Below are positions 8,002 to 18,451 of a stretch of 64,000 nt of DNA, in pieces (position 1 is the stretch's first letter; each line of letters starts with the position of its first letter). Made by a program: the position numbers and the translations under genes. Source of the DNA: Candidatus Latescibacterota bacterium (GTDB lineage Bacteria; JAAXHH01); contig JAJEEG010000005.1 in assembly GCA_022821085.1 (NCBI GenBank), forward strand, positions 47,116 through 111,115. Reading direction: 5' to 3'. Below the pieces are notes generated by a model. It made no database searches. It was given only the letters and a program-made list of their open reading frames with translations, and was not told the origin of the DNA.

Positions 8002-8622
8002 ATGCCTTTCTGTCCGGAATGCGAATGTAAATACGCCCAGGGTGTGGCGCAGTGCCCCATCTGCGCGTCACCCCTGGTCGAAACGCTGAACGAGGCGTCG
8101 ACCTGGGTCTGCGATGAGTGCAAGGAGGAGATCCCCGGCGACGCGCCGTTTTGCCCGGTCTGCGGGACGGCCTTCGTCGACGACCTGCGCTGCCTGACCC
8201 AACCGGACCAGCCCGCTCACGGACGATGCGTGGTCTGCGGACAGCACGTGTGCGGGGACTGCGGGATCCGCCGGCAGGGCCGGTATTTCTGTGAAAGGCA
8301 CGGGCTGGAAGAAGAATCGCCGGTCGAGGAAGAGATCCTCTATCGGGCGGAGGACCGGGAAGCGCTGAACTACCGGCGCTACCTTGCGCAGCAGGGCGTG
8401 GATTGCCGGGTGTTCTCGGTCCAACAGGACGCCGGCCTCCTCCTGGACGATCGATCGATCGGAGAGGCCAGGATCATCGTGCCTTCGAAACACCTGGTGC
8501 CGGCGCGGGAGTGGATGGCGTCACGTTCCATCGACGCCGGCCATGTCTTGTTCCAGTGTGAACGCTGCAGCGCCCTGAATGGGTTCGACGGCGGCGGTTG
8601 CGCCAACTGCGGCGGGCCCTGA
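8002..8622 (+). CDS. Multi-zinc-ribbon protein with DUF2007-like domain
   Basis: This 206-aa cytoplasmic protein has four Cys-rich modules. These are [18 protein letters not shown] (residues ~4-20), [19 protein letters not shown] (~37-55), [13 protein letters not shown] (~77-89) plus a following Cys/His pair, and a C-terminal [19 protein letters not shown]. Between them, at ~115-180, is a segment ([20 protein letters not shown] ... [20 protein letters not shown]) resembling DUF2007 putative signal-transducing domains. It lacks signal peptide and membrane segments. I prefer the ATG at 8002 to an upstream TTG at 7963, which would overlap the predicted transcript start. Its place inside the tetrapyrrole cluster suggests a regulatory or metal-handling role, but this is only context. 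Confidence 0.8.
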   Translation: MPFCPECECKYAQGVAQCPICASPLVETLNEASTWVCDECKEEIPGDAPFCPVCGTAFVDDLRCLTQPDQPAHGRCVVCGQHVCGDCGIRRQGRYFCERHGLEEESPVEEEILYRAEDREALNYRRYLAQQGVDCRVFSVQQDAGLLLDDRSIGEARIIVPSKHLVPAREWMASRSIDAGHVLFQCERCSALNGFDGGGCANCGGP

Positions 8623-8662
8623 TGCGCCGATAGCGAACCCCGATAGCGGACAGGGAAACCTG

Positions 8663-9631
8663 ATGGCATTTCCCGTACATAGACTGCGGCGCCTGCGCCG
8701 CACCGAACGTCTGCGCAGGATGGTCGGCGAGACCCGGCTTTCCGTGGACGACCTGATCTATCCCCTGTTCATCTGCCCGGGAGAGGGCGTCCGTGCCCCG
8801 GTGGATTCCATGCCTGGCGTGGAGCGGCTATCGGTGGACCAGGGCGCGGAGGTCTGCCGCGAAGTCTCGGACCTGGGCATCCCGGCCGTCATGCTCTTCG
8901 GCATCCCGGAGCACAAGGACGCCTACGGCTCCGGTGCCTACGCGGACGACGGCATCGTCCAACGGGCCATCCGCGCGATCAAGAACGCAGCGCCGGAACT
9001 CACCGTCATCGGCGACGTGTGCCTCTGCGAGTACACCGATCACGGCCACTGCGGTGTCATCAAAGAAGACGACGTGGAGAACGACGCCACCCTACGGCTG
9101 CTCGTCCGGACCGCGCTCTCGCAGGCGAAGGCCGGCGCCGACCTGGTCGCGCCGTCGGACATGATGGACGGCCGCGTGGGTGCGATACGGGAGGCCCTCG
9201 ACGACGAGCGGCTTACGCACGTCCCGATCATGGCCTATTCCGCAAAGTACGCTTCCGCCTACTACGGGCCCTTTCGCGACGCCGCGGACTCGGTCCCGCA
9301 GTTCGGCGACCGCCGTTCCTACCAGATGGACCCGGCGAACTCCAACGAGGCGCTCCGGGAAGTGGAGCTGGACCTCGAGGAAGGCGCAGATATCGTCATG
9401 GTCAAGCCGGCCCTGGCCTATCTCGACGTGATACACCGGGTGAAATCGACCTTTGAAGTGCCGGTGGCCGCCTACAACGTGAGCGGGGAATACGCCATGA
9501 TCAAGGCGGCGGGACAGATGGGATGGATCGATGAAGAACGGGTCGTCCTGGAGTCGCTGACCGCCATAAAGCGCGCCGGCGCCGACATGATCCTCACCTA
9601 CTTCGCGCGGGAGGTCGCGCGCGGCCTATGA
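8663..9631 (+). CDS. hemB: Delta-aminolevulinic acid dehydratase (porphobilinogen synthase)
   Basis: HemB condenses two 5-aminolevulinate molecules into porphobilinogen. The 322-aa protein shows the catalytic zinc site C120-x-C122-x7-C130 in [14 protein letters not shown]. It also has both active-site lysine regions, [18 protein letters not shown] and [10 protein letters not shown]. Together with [13 protein letters not shown] at the N-terminus this makes the family certain, and the Cys ligands mark the zinc-dependent type. I chose the ATG at 8663 (AGGGAAACC upstream) over a start at 8579 inside the previous gene, which would add a non-conserved Ala/Pro stretch. Its stop overlaps the hemL start by ATGA. 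Confidence 0.97.
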   Translation: MAFPVHRLRRLRRTERLRRMVGETRLSVDDLIYPLFICPGEGVRAPVDSMPGVERLSVDQGAEVCREVSDLGIPAVMLFGIPEHKDAYGSGAYADDGIVQRAIRAIKNAAPELTVIGDVCLCEYTDHGHCGVIKEDDVENDATLRLLVRTALSQAKAGADLVAPSDMMDGRVGAIREALDDERLTHVPIMAYSAKYASAYYGPFRDAADSVPQFGDRRSYQMDPANSNEALREVELDLEEGADIVMVKPALAYLDVIHRVKSTFEVPVAAYNVSGEYAMIKAAGQMGWIDEERVVLESLTAIKRAGADMILTYFAREVARGL

Positions 9632-10917
9632 ACCGTTCCCGATCCAGCACGCTCTTCGACCAGGCCCAGCGATCCATGCCCGGCGGGGTGAACAGCCCCG
9701 TACGCAATTTCGGGCGGGTCGGAGGCCGCCCCGTCTTCATGGAACGGGGCGCGGGGTCCAAGGTCTACGACGTGGACGGCAACGCGTACATCGACTACCT
9801 GGGATCCTGGGGGCCGCTGATCCTGGGCCACGGCCATCCCGCCGTGGTCGAGGCCCTGAAGAAGGCCTGTGAGCGGGGCACGAGTTTCGGCACGCCCACC
9901 GAAGCCGAGATCAGGCTGGCGGAACTGGTCAAGACCGCCTTCCCGTCCATTGAACTGATTCGCATGGTCAACTCCGGGACGGAAGCGACCATGAGCGCCC
10001 TGCGCGTGGCCCGCGGATACACGGGACGCGACCTGGCGGTCAAGTTCGAGGCGGGGTACCACGGCCACGGAGACAGCTTTCTCATCCAGGCCGGTTCGGG
10101 CGCTGCCACGTTCGGCATCCCCGACAGCCCCGGCGTGCCCGCGGACCTGGCGAAGATGACCCTCAACCTGCCGTACAACGACATCGATGCCGTACGGCGC
10201 ACCCTCTCGGAGCGGGGCGACGACATCGCCTGCGTGATCGTCGAGCCCGTCGCCGGCAACATGGGCATGATCCCGCCTGCCGAGGGTTTTCTCGAAACCA
10301 TCCGGGAGGAGACGGAAAAGCGGGGCATCATCCTGATCTTCGACGAGATCATCACGGGATTCAGGATCGATTTCGGCGGCGCGCAGGAACGGTTCGGCAT
10401 CACGGCCGACATGACCTGCCTGGGCAAGATCATCGGCGGCGGCCTCCCCGTCGGCGCCTACGGAGGGCGCAGGGAAATCATGGAAACCGTGGCGCCCGTC
10501 GGTGCCGTCTACCAGGCCGGCACGCTTTCGGGCAACCCGCTGGCCATGACCGCGGGGTACGAAACGGTGCGGCAGCTTCAGGAACCCGGCGTCTACGAAC
10601 GGCTCGAGCACCTGGCTTCCCGGCTCGGAGACGGCCTTCGCGCCGCGGCGGCAGAGGCGGGCATTCCCGCGTACCTGACGCGCGTCGGGTCCATGATGTG
10701 TACCTTCTTCACCGACCGGGCCGTCAGTAGTTTCGATACCGCCTCCACGTCGGACGCGGATACGTACGGGCGGTACTTCTGGAACATGCTGGACCGCGGC
10801 GTCTACCTGGCGCCTTCGCGTCTCGAAACGGGATTCGTGTCCCTGGCCCACACCGAAGAGGACATCGACCGGACCCTCGACGCGGCCCGGGAGAGCCTGC
10901 ATCTATTGAAAACATAG
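9628..10917 (+). CDS. hemL: Glutamate-1-semialdehyde 2,1-aminomutase
   Basis: HemL isomerises glutamate-1-semialdehyde to 5-aminolevulinate with PLP/PMP. The 429-aa protein contains [27 protein letters not shown], the [22 protein letters not shown] loop, [16 protein letters not shown], and the Schiff-base lysine K267 in [17 protein letters not shown]. All are hallmarks of GSAM rather than generic class III aminotransferases. It is the last gene of the cluster, translationally coupled to hemB. With hemA at the other end it encodes the complete C5 route to aminolevulinate. Confidence 0.97.
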   Translation: MNRSRSSTLFDQAQRSMPGGVNSPVRNFGRVGGRPVFMERGAGSKVYDVDGNAYIDYLGSWGPLILGHGHPAVVEALKKACERGTSFGTPTEAEIRLAELVKTAFPSIELIRMVNSGTEATMSALRVARGYTGRDLAVKFEAGYHGHGDSFLIQAGSGAATFGIPDSPGVPADLAKMTLNLPYNDIDAVRRTLSERGDDIACVIVEPVAGNMGMIPPAEGFLETIREETEKRGIILIFDEIITGFRIDFGGAQERFGITADMTCLGKIIGGGLPVGAYGGRREIMETVAPVGAVYQAGTLSGNPLAMTAGYETVRQLQEPGVYERLEHLASRLGDGLRAAAAEAGIPAYLTRVGSMMCTFFTDRAVSSFDTASTSDADTYGRYFWNMLDRGVYLAPSRLETGFVSLAHTEEDIDRTLDAARESLHLLKT

Positions 10918-10918
10918 A

Positions 10919-10947
10919 TTGTTAAAGACATAGACAATTAAAATAAT
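10919..10947 (+). promoter_or_regulatory. Candidate promoter in the AT-rich gap after hemL
   Basis: TTGTTA (10919-10924) and AATAAT (10942-10947) are spaced by 17 bp in a strikingly AT-rich 116-bp gap ahead of the Big_2 lipoprotein gene. The match is moderate and AT-rich sequence gives chance hits. Confidence 0.35.
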
Positions 10948-11033
10948 AGTTTATTCAAATCCGACTTTATTAAAATCAAGTGCGGTAGATCTACACGACC
11001 CGCATTACAGTCCCTATCCGGGAGGAGTCCAAA

Positions 11034-13157
11034 GTGATTCGCACCTATAGTCGCGCGTTCGCTATGGTATTGATTTCAATGTCCTTCATGATCCTGACCG
11101 GGTGCGGCGGCGGGGACAGCGGTCCGACGAGCCCCACGCCGTCCACACCGACGCCGCCGGCACCGCCGGCACCACCGCCCACGCCGGTGGCGACGAGCAT
11201 TGCCGTCACGCCTGCGTCGCACACCCTGTCGGCGATCGGTGCGACCGTACAACTGTCGGCAACGGTCAGGGACCAGAACAACAATCCGATGTCCGGGCAA
11301 ACGGTTAACTGGAACAGCAGCAACACCGCTGTGGCGACCGTGAGCGGCAGTGGCCTGGTGACGGCGGTGAGCAATGGGACCGCGCAGATCACGGCGCGCT
11401 CCGGCAACGCGTCGGGCACCGCGAACATCACGGTGGCTGAGCCCGTGCCGACCCGTATCACGGTCACGCCCTCGTCCCATACGCTGGAGGCGATCGGGGC
11501 TACCGTTCAACTCAGCGCAACGGTGCGGGATCAGCGGAACAATGTCATGTCCGGCCAGACCATTACCTGGTCGAGCGGCGACGAGGCCGTGGCGACCGTG
11601 AGCGCGACTGGCCTCGTGACGGCCGTGGCCAACGGCATGACTGAAATCACGGCCAAATCCGGCAGCCTGACTTCCAGTGCGGAAATTACCGTGTCCGAAC
11701 CCGTGCCGACCACCGTCACGATCGAACCGGCGTCGCACACGCTCGAAGCGATCGGCGACACGTTGCAGCTCGCGGCCGTCGTACTGGACCAGTACGAAAA
11801 CGCGATGGCGGATGCGGCCGTGACCTGGTCGAGCGGCGACGAGGCCGTGGCGACCGTGGATGAGGACGGACTGGTGACCGCGGTGGATAACGGCATGGCG
11901 GACATTACGGCCCAGGCCGGAGACGCCATGGGCAGTGCGGCGATCACCGTCGCTCAGGCTCCAGCCAGCGTCACTGTAGCGGTCGAATCCGGGACCACCA
12001 CCCTGGCCGCCATCGGACAGACCCTGCAGCTCACGGTATCCGTCAGCGATGCGAACGACCATCCCATTGCCGAACCAGCCGTCACGTGGACGAGCAGTGA
12101 CGAAGCGGTGGTTACCGTGGACCAGGATGGACTGGTAACGGCGGTGGGCAACGGCATGGCCGACGTTGTGGCCACGGCGGGCGACGTATCGGACATGGTG
12201 AGCATTACGGTCATGGAAACATCCGAACCCGTGGCGACAACCGTCATGATCGATCCGGCGTCGCACACGCTCGAAGCGATCGGCGAAACCGTGCAGCTTG
12301 CGGCCGTCGTGCTGGACCAGGACGAGAACGTGATGGCGGACGCGGCCGTGACCTGGTCGAGCGGCGACGAGGCCGTGGCGACCGTGGATGCGGACGGCCT
12401 GGTGACCGCGGTGGATAACGGCATGGCGGATATCGCGGCGCAGTCCGGAGACGCCGTGGGCAGCGCGGCGATCACCGTCGCCCAGGTCCCGGCCGGAATC
12501 AGCATCGACGTTGACGCCGAAGCCACTACGCTCACCGAAGTCGGGCAGACCCTTCAGCTCATGGTCACCGTCAGCGACGCGAATGACGCGCCCATCTCAG
12601 AACCGGCCGTCATGTGGACGAGCAGTGACGTAGCGGTGGTCACCGTGGACGGGGATGGACTGGTAACGGCGGTGGGCAACGGCATGGCCGACGTTGAGGC
12701 AACGGCGGGCGACGTGTCGGACATGGTGAGCATTACGGTGATGGTAATGGTGGATGAAGGGGATACGCGAGAATACACGCCGTGGGTTGGGGTAAGGGTT
12801 AATGATAGCGGAAATTTGGTATTCAGTGTAAGTGGAATTGGTATTGAAGTAACTGGCTGTTTCACTGAGAATCCTATCATCAGAAGCGGCATCGCGGGGG
12901 CCCTACCCCCAGAGGGAATTAAAGACTGGACGAATACTTTTACTGGAGACACCCTTACTATTCACTTTTCCATATGGCAGCGAAGCGAAGATATGGGCGG
13001 TACGTGGAATGACGTCGAGGATACCAGGGTGGAGTACAACGCTTGCGCATATGATGGTCCTGATGTCGCCGGTGAATATCGACTGGTCGGTGAAATTACG
13101 CTCAACGGTGAGACGGAATTCCGCCGCAGCGAGAATACGTTTACCATCGATCCCTGA
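11034..13157 (+). CDS. Secreted lipoprotein with six Big_2 immunoglobulin-like repeats
   Basis: This 707-aa surface protein starts with a GTG preceded by GGGAGGAG. It has a lipoprotein signal ending at the lipobox LTGC (Cys at ~24) and a Thr/Pro-rich stalk (SPTPSTPTPPAPPAPPPTP). Six ~80-90-residue Big_2 modules follow, each with a core like VTWSSGDEAVATVD..GLVTAVDNGMADI. Modules 3-4 and 5-6 form a duplicated pair with a 528-bp (176-codon) period at 11712 and 12240. The last ~130 residues (after ~578) are a different domain that I do not recognise, with two cysteines and less GC-biased codons. Big_2 proteins act in adhesion or as cell-surface scaffolds; the ligand is unknown. Confidence 0.85.
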   Translation: MIRTYSRAFAMVLISMSFMILTGCGGGDSGPTSPTPSTPTPPAPPAPPPTPVATSIAVTPASHTLSAIGATVQLSATVRDQNNNPMSGQTVNWNSSNTAVATVSGSGLVTAVSNGTAQITARSGNASGTANITVAEPVPTRITVTPSSHTLEAIGATVQLSATVRDQRNNVMSGQTITWSSGDEAVATVSATGLVTAVANGMTEITAKSGSLTSSAEITVSEPVPTTVTIEPASHTLEAIGDTLQLAAVVLDQYENAMADAAVTWSSGDEAVATVDEDGLVTAVDNGMADITAQAGDAMGSAAITVAQAPASVTVAVESGTTTLAAIGQTLQLTVSVSDANDHPIAEPAVTWTSSDEAVVTVDQDGLVTAVGNGMADVVATAGDVSDMVSITVMETSEPVATTVMIDPASHTLEAIGETVQLAAVVLDQDENVMADAAVTWSSGDEAVATVDADGLVTAVDNGMADIAAQSGDAVGSAAITVAQVPAGISIDVDAEATTLTEVGQTLQLMVTVSDANDAPISEPAVMWTSSDVAVVTVDGDGLVTAVGNGMADVEATAGDVSDMVSITVMVMVDEGDTREYTPWVGVRVNDSGNLVFSVSGIGIEVTGCFTENPIIRSGIAGALPPEGIKDWTNTFTGDTLTIHFSIWQRSEDMGGTWNDVEDTRVEYNACAYDGPDVAGEYRLVGEITLNGETEFRRSENTFTIDP
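11712..12760 (+). repeat. 528-bp tandem duplication of paired Big_2 modules
   Basis: The segments 11712-12239 and 12240 to about 12760 align with a 528-bp offset, shown by the near-identical motif GCGTCGCACACGCTCGAAGC and the recurring core encoding VTWSSGDEAVATVD. Each unit encodes an A-type plus a B-type Ig module, so the duplication unit is two domains. Confidence 0.8.
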
Positions 13158-13223
13158 CAGCCAGGAACGGGGACCGTGTAACATTCGTTTCGATCAAAAA
13201 TAGTTTACAACTGCAACCTTATA

Positions 13224-13257
13224 GGGGATCGACGGGTCCAATCCGTAGATCCCCTTT
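13224..13257 (+). terminator. Intrinsic terminator after the Big_2 lipoprotein gene
   Basis: GGGGATCGACGG (13224 onward) pairs with TCCGTAGATCCCC (ending 13254), a 12-13-bp stem with one mismatch and a short loop, followed by TTT. It is located ~65 bp after the stop codon. Confidence 0.75.
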
Positions 13258-13345
13258 CCATTCCGCCGGGCATGTGACGCCCTGGGCCGCGACATCAGTA
13301 TACAACCGCAGTGTACATCCGTGAGAACCGGGAGTGGATGTGGCC

Positions 13346-15724
13346 ATGATTAAAAACCACCTCGTCATCGCGCTGCGGCACCTCTTCGGCAACAAGAGCT
13401 ACTTCCTCATCAACACGCTGGGCCTTTCGACCGGAATTGCCTGCAGCCTGCTCGTTTTCCTCTTCGTACGCCAGGAATGGACCTTCGATACCTTCCATGA
13501 GAAAGCGGACCGGATTTACCGTGTAAACGTTTCGGGGCAGGGATTCGACGGTACGCCGTTCCGCACCGCGATTACACCGATTCCGCTCGCGCCGGCGCTG
13601 AAACGCCAGTTTCCCGGAGTGGTCGAAACGGTCAAGATTCGGTCGTTCGGGCGTGGACTGGTGGTGCGTGTCGGGGACGACACGTTCAGGGAAGATGGCA
13701 TGCTTACTTGCGATCCCTCGTTCTTCCAGGTGTTTTCGTTTCCGCTTATCGAAGGAGATCCCGAGACGGTATTCGCCGATTTCAACGCCCTGGTGATCAG
13801 TCGGTCCATAGCGGCGAAATACTTTGGCCAGGAAAGCGCACTGGGCCGGCAACTCACGATCAGGGATGAGCCGTTTACCGTGACCGGCGTGACGGAGGAT
13901 AACCCGGGCAATTCCAGCATTCAATTCGATTTCCTGCTTCCCTTCGAGCGGACGATTGGCATGACACCCTGGCTCGCCGATGCCGTTGACAGCTGGAACT
14001 ACTCGGTCACGTCCACTTACGCGGAATTGTCGGATCCGCAACAGGCCGATCTGCTCACGGAACAGTTCGCCGATTTCTCCCGCGCCCATTTCTCGGGGCA
14101 GATGTCCAGGATGCTGGAAATCCAGGCGCTCACGGACACCCACCTGGACCCTGGAGTAGGCAACGGTCTGGGTACCGCCAGCGATCCGAACAGGTCCTAC
14201 TTACTGATCAGCATCGCGCTGCTTGTCCTTTTCATAGCGTGCGTCAACTTCATGAACCTGGCCATATGCCGTTCCTCGACCCGCGCGAAGGAGGTCGGTC
14301 TCCGCAAGGTGTTCGGCGCGCAGCAGTCGCAGATCGCGGGGCAGCACCTGGGCGAATCGCTGGTGCTGAGTTGCTTCGCCCTCGTGCTCGGGGTGATCCT
14401 GGCCCATCTCTTCCTGCCCATCTTCAATTCGCTGGCGGGGAGCTCGCTCGTCCTCGACTACCTTTCCAGCGGGTCCACGCTGGCCGCACTCCTGGCCTTC
14501 ACCTTGCTGGTCGCCTTCGTATCCGGCAGTTACCCGTCCCTGGTCCTTTCCCGGTTCAATCCGGTCGCCATCTTCCAGCGGCGGATTCAGGTCGGCGGGC
14601 CGAACCTGCTCATCCGGGGCCTCATGGTCGTGCAGTTCGGGCTTTCCGCGGCGCTCGTCGTCTCCATTCTGGTCATGGCGCGGCAACTGGATTTCGCCCG
14701 GACCGGGGACCTCGGATACAATGCCGAGAACATCGTCGTGATTGAGAAAGACCAGGGTTCCGGCAGCCTGGATGTTTTCAGGAACCGGGTGATATCCTAC
14801 GAGGGCGTGCTGGACGTGACCGGTGTATCGAACTCCTTCGGTCCGAACCGGGGACTGGCCCAGGCCGCGTACGCCGACTCGGCCGGCAACCGGCTGGAAG
14901 CGTTCATGTATACCGTGGATTACGACTACGTGAAAACCCTGGAACTGAACCTCGTATCGGGTCGCGATTTCTCGCGGGAGTTCGGGGGAGACGAATCGGG
15001 GTCATGCATCATCAACGAGGCCGCGGCCAGGTCGATGGGATGGGAAGATCCTGTCGGCCGCACGCTGCCGCACGGCGTCACGGTCGTCGGCGTTGTGGAG
15101 GACTACCATTACCGGTCCATGCACCACGAGATCGAACCCGTCATACTCACGCTCAATCCGGTGGCATTCGGGGATGAAATGGATCAGATCCGTTTTTTCC
15201 TGGTGCGCGTCAGCGAGCGGGGCCTGCCCGCCACGCTGGATCTGCTGAGAGATGCATGGACCGAAGTGGCGCCGGGATCGCCCTTCGGGTACTTCTTCCT
15301 GGATGACGACCTTGCCCGATTCTACGTGGAAGAGGCCAACCTGGCGCGGATCTTCACCTATTCAGCGGCCTTCGCCCTGCTGATCGCCTGCCTGGGTGTA
15401 TACGGCCTGGTCTCCCTGGAGGTCGTCCGACGCACTCGGGAGGTCGGCATCCGCAAGGTGATGGGCGCCGCCGTATCGGACATCATGGGCTTGCTGTCGA
15501 AACAGTTCGTCTACCTCGTCCTCATCGCGAACGTCCTCGCCTGGCCGGCGGCCTGGTGGCTCATGAACGAATGGCTGGCCGACTTCGCCTACCGCGCCGA
15601 ACTCGGCGTGGGACCGTTTATCCTGGCAGGTCTCGTGGTCCTTGCCATTACCCTGGTTACCGTCAGCCTGCAGACCTTCCGAAGCGCTCTGATCAATCCG
15701 GCGGATACCCTGCGGCGCGAGTAG
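13346..15724 (+). CDS. FtsX/MacB-type ABC transporter permease
   Basis: This 792-aa protein has the duplicated FtsX-like permease layout common in FCB-group bacteria. An N-terminal membrane helix (YFLINTLGLSTGIACSLLVF) is followed by a MacB periplasmic core domain. Then come three helices (LLISIALLVLFIACVNFMNLAI ...) with the cytoplasmic coupling motif RAKEVGLRKVFGA, a second periplasmic domain, and a final helix set with the second coupling motif RTREVGIRKVMGAAVSDI. No ATPase lies next to it, so its partner must be encoded elsewhere. Such permeases export lipoproteins, peptides or drugs or work mechanically in the envelope. I favour the ATG at 13346; a GTG four codons upstream is also possible. 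Confidence 0.88.
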   Translation: MIKNHLVIALRHLFGNKSYFLINTLGLSTGIACSLLVFLFVRQEWTFDTFHEKADRIYRVNVSGQGFDGTPFRTAITPIPLAPALKRQFPGVVETVKIRSFGRGLVVRVGDDTFREDGMLTCDPSFFQVFSFPLIEGDPETVFADFNALVISRSIAAKYFGQESALGRQLTIRDEPFTVTGVTEDNPGNSSIQFDFLLPFERTIGMTPWLADAVDSWNYSVTSTYAELSDPQQADLLTEQFADFSRAHFSGQMSRMLEIQALTDTHLDPGVGNGLGTASDPNRSYLLISIALLVLFIACVNFMNLAICRSSTRAKEVGLRKVFGAQQSQIAGQHLGESLVLSCFALVLGVILAHLFLPIFNSLAGSSLVLDYLSSGSTLAALLAFTLLVAFVSGSYPSLVLSRFNPVAIFQRRIQVGGPNLLIRGLMVVQFGLSAALVVSILVMARQLDFARTGDLGYNAENIVVIEKDQGSGSLDVFRNRVISYEGVLDVTGVSNSFGPNRGLAQAAYADSAGNRLEAFMYTVDYDYVKTLELNLVSGRDFSREFGGDESGSCIINEAAARSMGWEDPVGRTLPHGVTVVGVVEDYHYRSMHHEIEPVILTLNPVAFGDEMDQIRFFLVRVSERGLPATLDLLRDAWTEVAPGSPFGYFFLDDDLARFYVEEANLARIFTYSAAFALLIACLGVYGLVSLEVVRRTREVGIRKVMGAAVSDIMGLLSKQFVYLVLIANVLAWPAAWWLMNEWLADFAYRAELGVGPFILAGLVVLAITLVTVSLQTFRSALINPADTLRRE

Positions 15725-15835
15725 GCGGTTTTAGTTTGACCGCCTCGGAGACGGCCTGTAAATTTCTGGTGTATCGATTAATTCGATGGTTTTCCCACCT
15801 TTGGCGGATGTGCTCGCCCACTACACCGATTGATT

Positions 15836-18415
15836 ATGTCCAGATACTGCGTTCTGCTCGTTGCGGCCCTGGTGATCTGTGCATCGCAGCGTCCGGTCCT
15901 GGCCCTGCCCTCGTCACTACCCGCGGCTTCGTTCTCGCCCGCGCCTGTGCCGTCGCCCTCACCCTCGACCTCGTTCTCGCCCGTGTCTGAGCATCCTGTA
16001 CTTGCGAATCTCCATGATGCTTCCCTGGAAGCGGGCAAGGCGCATTACGAAGCCAAACGGTTCCAGGAAGCGCTGGCGCTGTTTCAGCAGGCGGTAGAGG
16101 AGGACGAGTCTTCCGCTCCGGCGTACTACTGGCGAGGCATGGCACAATACGAACTTGCAGCATACCGCAAGGCGGTCGTTTCGTTCAAGCGTACGGTCCA
16201 ACTGGACAAAAATTCGGCATCGGGCTACATGGGACTGGGCAAGTCCTACCTGCAGATGAAACACCGGAGACTGGACGCACGTCACGCCTTGCGCAGGGCG
16301 GCCAGACTGGCGCCGGACGACCCGGTAATCCAGTACCAACTGGGCATGGCCCATATGAACGTACGAAAGACCGACCAGATTGTCGGCGGCGAAAGGGACG
16401 GCCGGACTTTCTTCCTCAAGGTGGCTGTTCTAGATCCTGATCATCCCGATGCGCTTTTCCAGATCGGCCGTTGTTACGAACGGCCCGAGTCACCCGAATT
16501 CGACATAGCGATGGCGGCCTACGTCGCTCAGTTCCGGGTCAACTCCGACCATTACGACGCACTCGACCGTTTCGTCTATCTGGCCCTTCTTACCGAAGAG
16601 TATGGCCTGGCCGTGGAACTACTCGAACGGGCCGCGGACGACCTGGGAACAGCGGACGAGTCGGGAACAGCAGACGACCAGGGAATATCGGGACCGGCGA
16701 TCGTCGGGAACCTGCGGAAGCAATTCAGCACGCTCTCCGAAGCCTCGGAACCACGACCCGACGTTTTGCATGAAGTTATCGAGACCTACTTTTCCCTGAT
16801 AGAACCTGACGAAAAGGAATTCTACCGGGACCTGGCGCACGTAGCGCCTCGGGACGAACTGGCGTCCTGGCAGGACGCCGTCGGCAGCGAACGTGATGCG
16901 CGCTGGCATGCCTTCTGGAACGCCAGGGACTCGAATCCCGCCACGGTGGTGAATGAACGCCTCGTGGAGCATTACCGGCGGGTCATGTACGCCCGGTACC
17001 ATTTCTCGCAGGGGCAGCACCCCTATGACCGCCGCGGCGAGATTTACGTACGCTACGGAGCACCGGAAGACCGCCGCGGCGACGTCATGATCGCGGACCA
17101 GAACGCCTACGGGTCAGCCACGATTTCCGATGTTCCGGCCGTGGACGCGATCCGGGAGCAGAATGAACGGTATGGTTATCGATTGCGTGTCGACCGGGGT
17201 CAAATGACGATCGTCCCGCCCGTTGGTATGACTGAAGAAGAAATGTACGAGACTGGCGGAGTAGGCAGATTTGCTGATGATGGAACGTACGTAGCTGGCG
17301 GAACAGGCGGAATGTTGGCCGACGGTATCGTCGTCTCATCCGCGGCCCTGGCCCGCCAGAGAGCGGAAAGGGAAATGGGTGCGGGTTTCGCCACCGAAAG
17401 CTGGGTATACGCCCGTTACGGCCTGGAACTGTTCTTCGTCGACCAGTTCGGTGGGGGCCGGTTCGATTACCCCTGGGGAAATCTGCTGAGCTCACAGCGG
17501 GAGATGGTCCGGCAGGAACAGTTCAGCCCCCGGCGGCTCGCTGAGGAACTGATCGCCAAAGCGCCCGAAGAATACCTGCATGACCTCGGTGGCGGCCCCC
17601 TTGAGTACGCCTTCGACGCCGTGAGCTTCAGGGCGGACAACGGCGCGACGGAGCTGGACCTGTCCTACAGCATTCCCGTCTGGCAGTTCGGCGACGTAAC
17701 GGATGGTCTTGGGAATCGTACCCGTCTCGAACACCAGGTCATCCTGCGCGATTCCGACATGAGCCCGCGGTTCAGCCACGCGTTCGGGTTCGGTCCGTTC
17801 GACCGGCCGAAGCGGCAGCTGGCCGAAAGCATCGTGAAAGTCCCGGTATATACCTTGCCAGAGCGCGTCGTGGCGCCGTCGGGAAGCTTCACGCTGGCGG
17901 TCCAGGTGCGGGACGAAACGTCGCAAAGAACCGGGGTGTATCTAAGGCCGGTCTTCTTGTCCGATTACAGCGGCGAGGAACTGCTCATCAGCGATCTCAA
18001 GCTGGCTACCCTGATCACGCCGTCCGGCGTACAGGGTCCCTTCGTGCGCAAGGGACTGAACATCACGCCCAATCCGGGACGGCTCTACATACGAGAAAAC
18101 CCCGTTTACGTCTACTACGAAATCTACAACCTGGCTATGGACCCGGACGGGAAGACCGAATACGAGATCCTCTACGAGATCAGCCCCCGGGAAGGTAGTG
18201 CGCGGCCCAGCTGGTCGGCCCGAAGGCAACGGGACATGCAGACGGTGATGATGGCTTTCTCGGGAGAAGGTATTTCGACCGAGGACCGGGAGTACACGTC
18301 GCTGGACACCTCCGGTCTGCCGGCGGGCGAGTACGTGCTCACCGTCACGTTCACCGACCAGAACGCGGGAAGCACCGTATCCAGATCGGCCAACTTCCTG
18401 GTCATGGAACGGTAG
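15836..18415 (+). CDS. Secreted TPR and GWxTD-domain protein
   Basis: This 859-aa exported protein has a signal peptide (MSRYCVLLVAALVICASQRPVLA), a Ser/Pro linker, and TPR-like helical repeats at ~65-200 (EAGKAHYEAKRFQEALALFQQAV, AYYWRGMAQYELAAYRKAVVSF). A GWxTD-type domain then spans ~330-430, recognised by FWNARDSNPATVVNERLVEHYRRV and the signature GEIYVRYGAPEDRRGD. The C-terminal third is beta-rich. GWxTD proteins are typical of Gemmatimonadota, Acidobacteriota and FCB phyla; their function is not established. There is no clear Shine-Dalgarno sequence; the ATG at 15836 gives the best signal peptide, with a TTG two codons upstream as alternative. Confidence 0.85.
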   Translation: MSRYCVLLVAALVICASQRPVLALPSSLPAASFSPAPVPSPSPSTSFSPVSEHPVLANLHDASLEAGKAHYEAKRFQEALALFQQAVEEDESSAPAYYWRGMAQYELAAYRKAVVSFKRTVQLDKNSASGYMGLGKSYLQMKHRRLDARHALRRAARLAPDDPVIQYQLGMAHMNVRKTDQIVGGERDGRTFFLKVAVLDPDHPDALFQIGRCYERPESPEFDIAMAAYVAQFRVNSDHYDALDRFVYLALLTEEYGLAVELLERAADDLGTADESGTADDQGISGPAIVGNLRKQFSTLSEASEPRPDVLHEVIETYFSLIEPDEKEFYRDLAHVAPRDELASWQDAVGSERDARWHAFWNARDSNPATVVNERLVEHYRRVMYARYHFSQGQHPYDRRGEIYVRYGAPEDRRGDVMIADQNAYGSATISDVPAVDAIREQNERYGYRLRVDRGQMTIVPPVGMTEEEMYETGGVGRFADDGTYVAGGTGGMLADGIVVSSAALARQRAEREMGAGFATESWVYARYGLELFFVDQFGGGRFDYPWGNLLSSQREMVRQEQFSPRRLAEELIAKAPEEYLHDLGGGPLEYAFDAVSFRADNGATELDLSYSIPVWQFGDVTDGLGNRTRLEHQVILRDSDMSPRFSHAFGFGPFDRPKRQLAESIVKVPVYTLPERVVAPSGSFTLAVQVRDETSQRTGVYLRPVFLSDYSGEELLISDLKLATLITPSGVQGPFVRKGLNITPNPGRLYIRENPVYVYYEIYNLAMDPDGKTEYEILYEISPREGSARPSWSARRQRDMQTVMMAFSGEGISTEDREYTSLDTSGLPAGEYVLTVTFTDQNAGSTVSRSANFLVMER

Positions 18416-18451
18416 CCGTCATCGTGGCGCCGAGACAGCCAAGTCGGCCCT

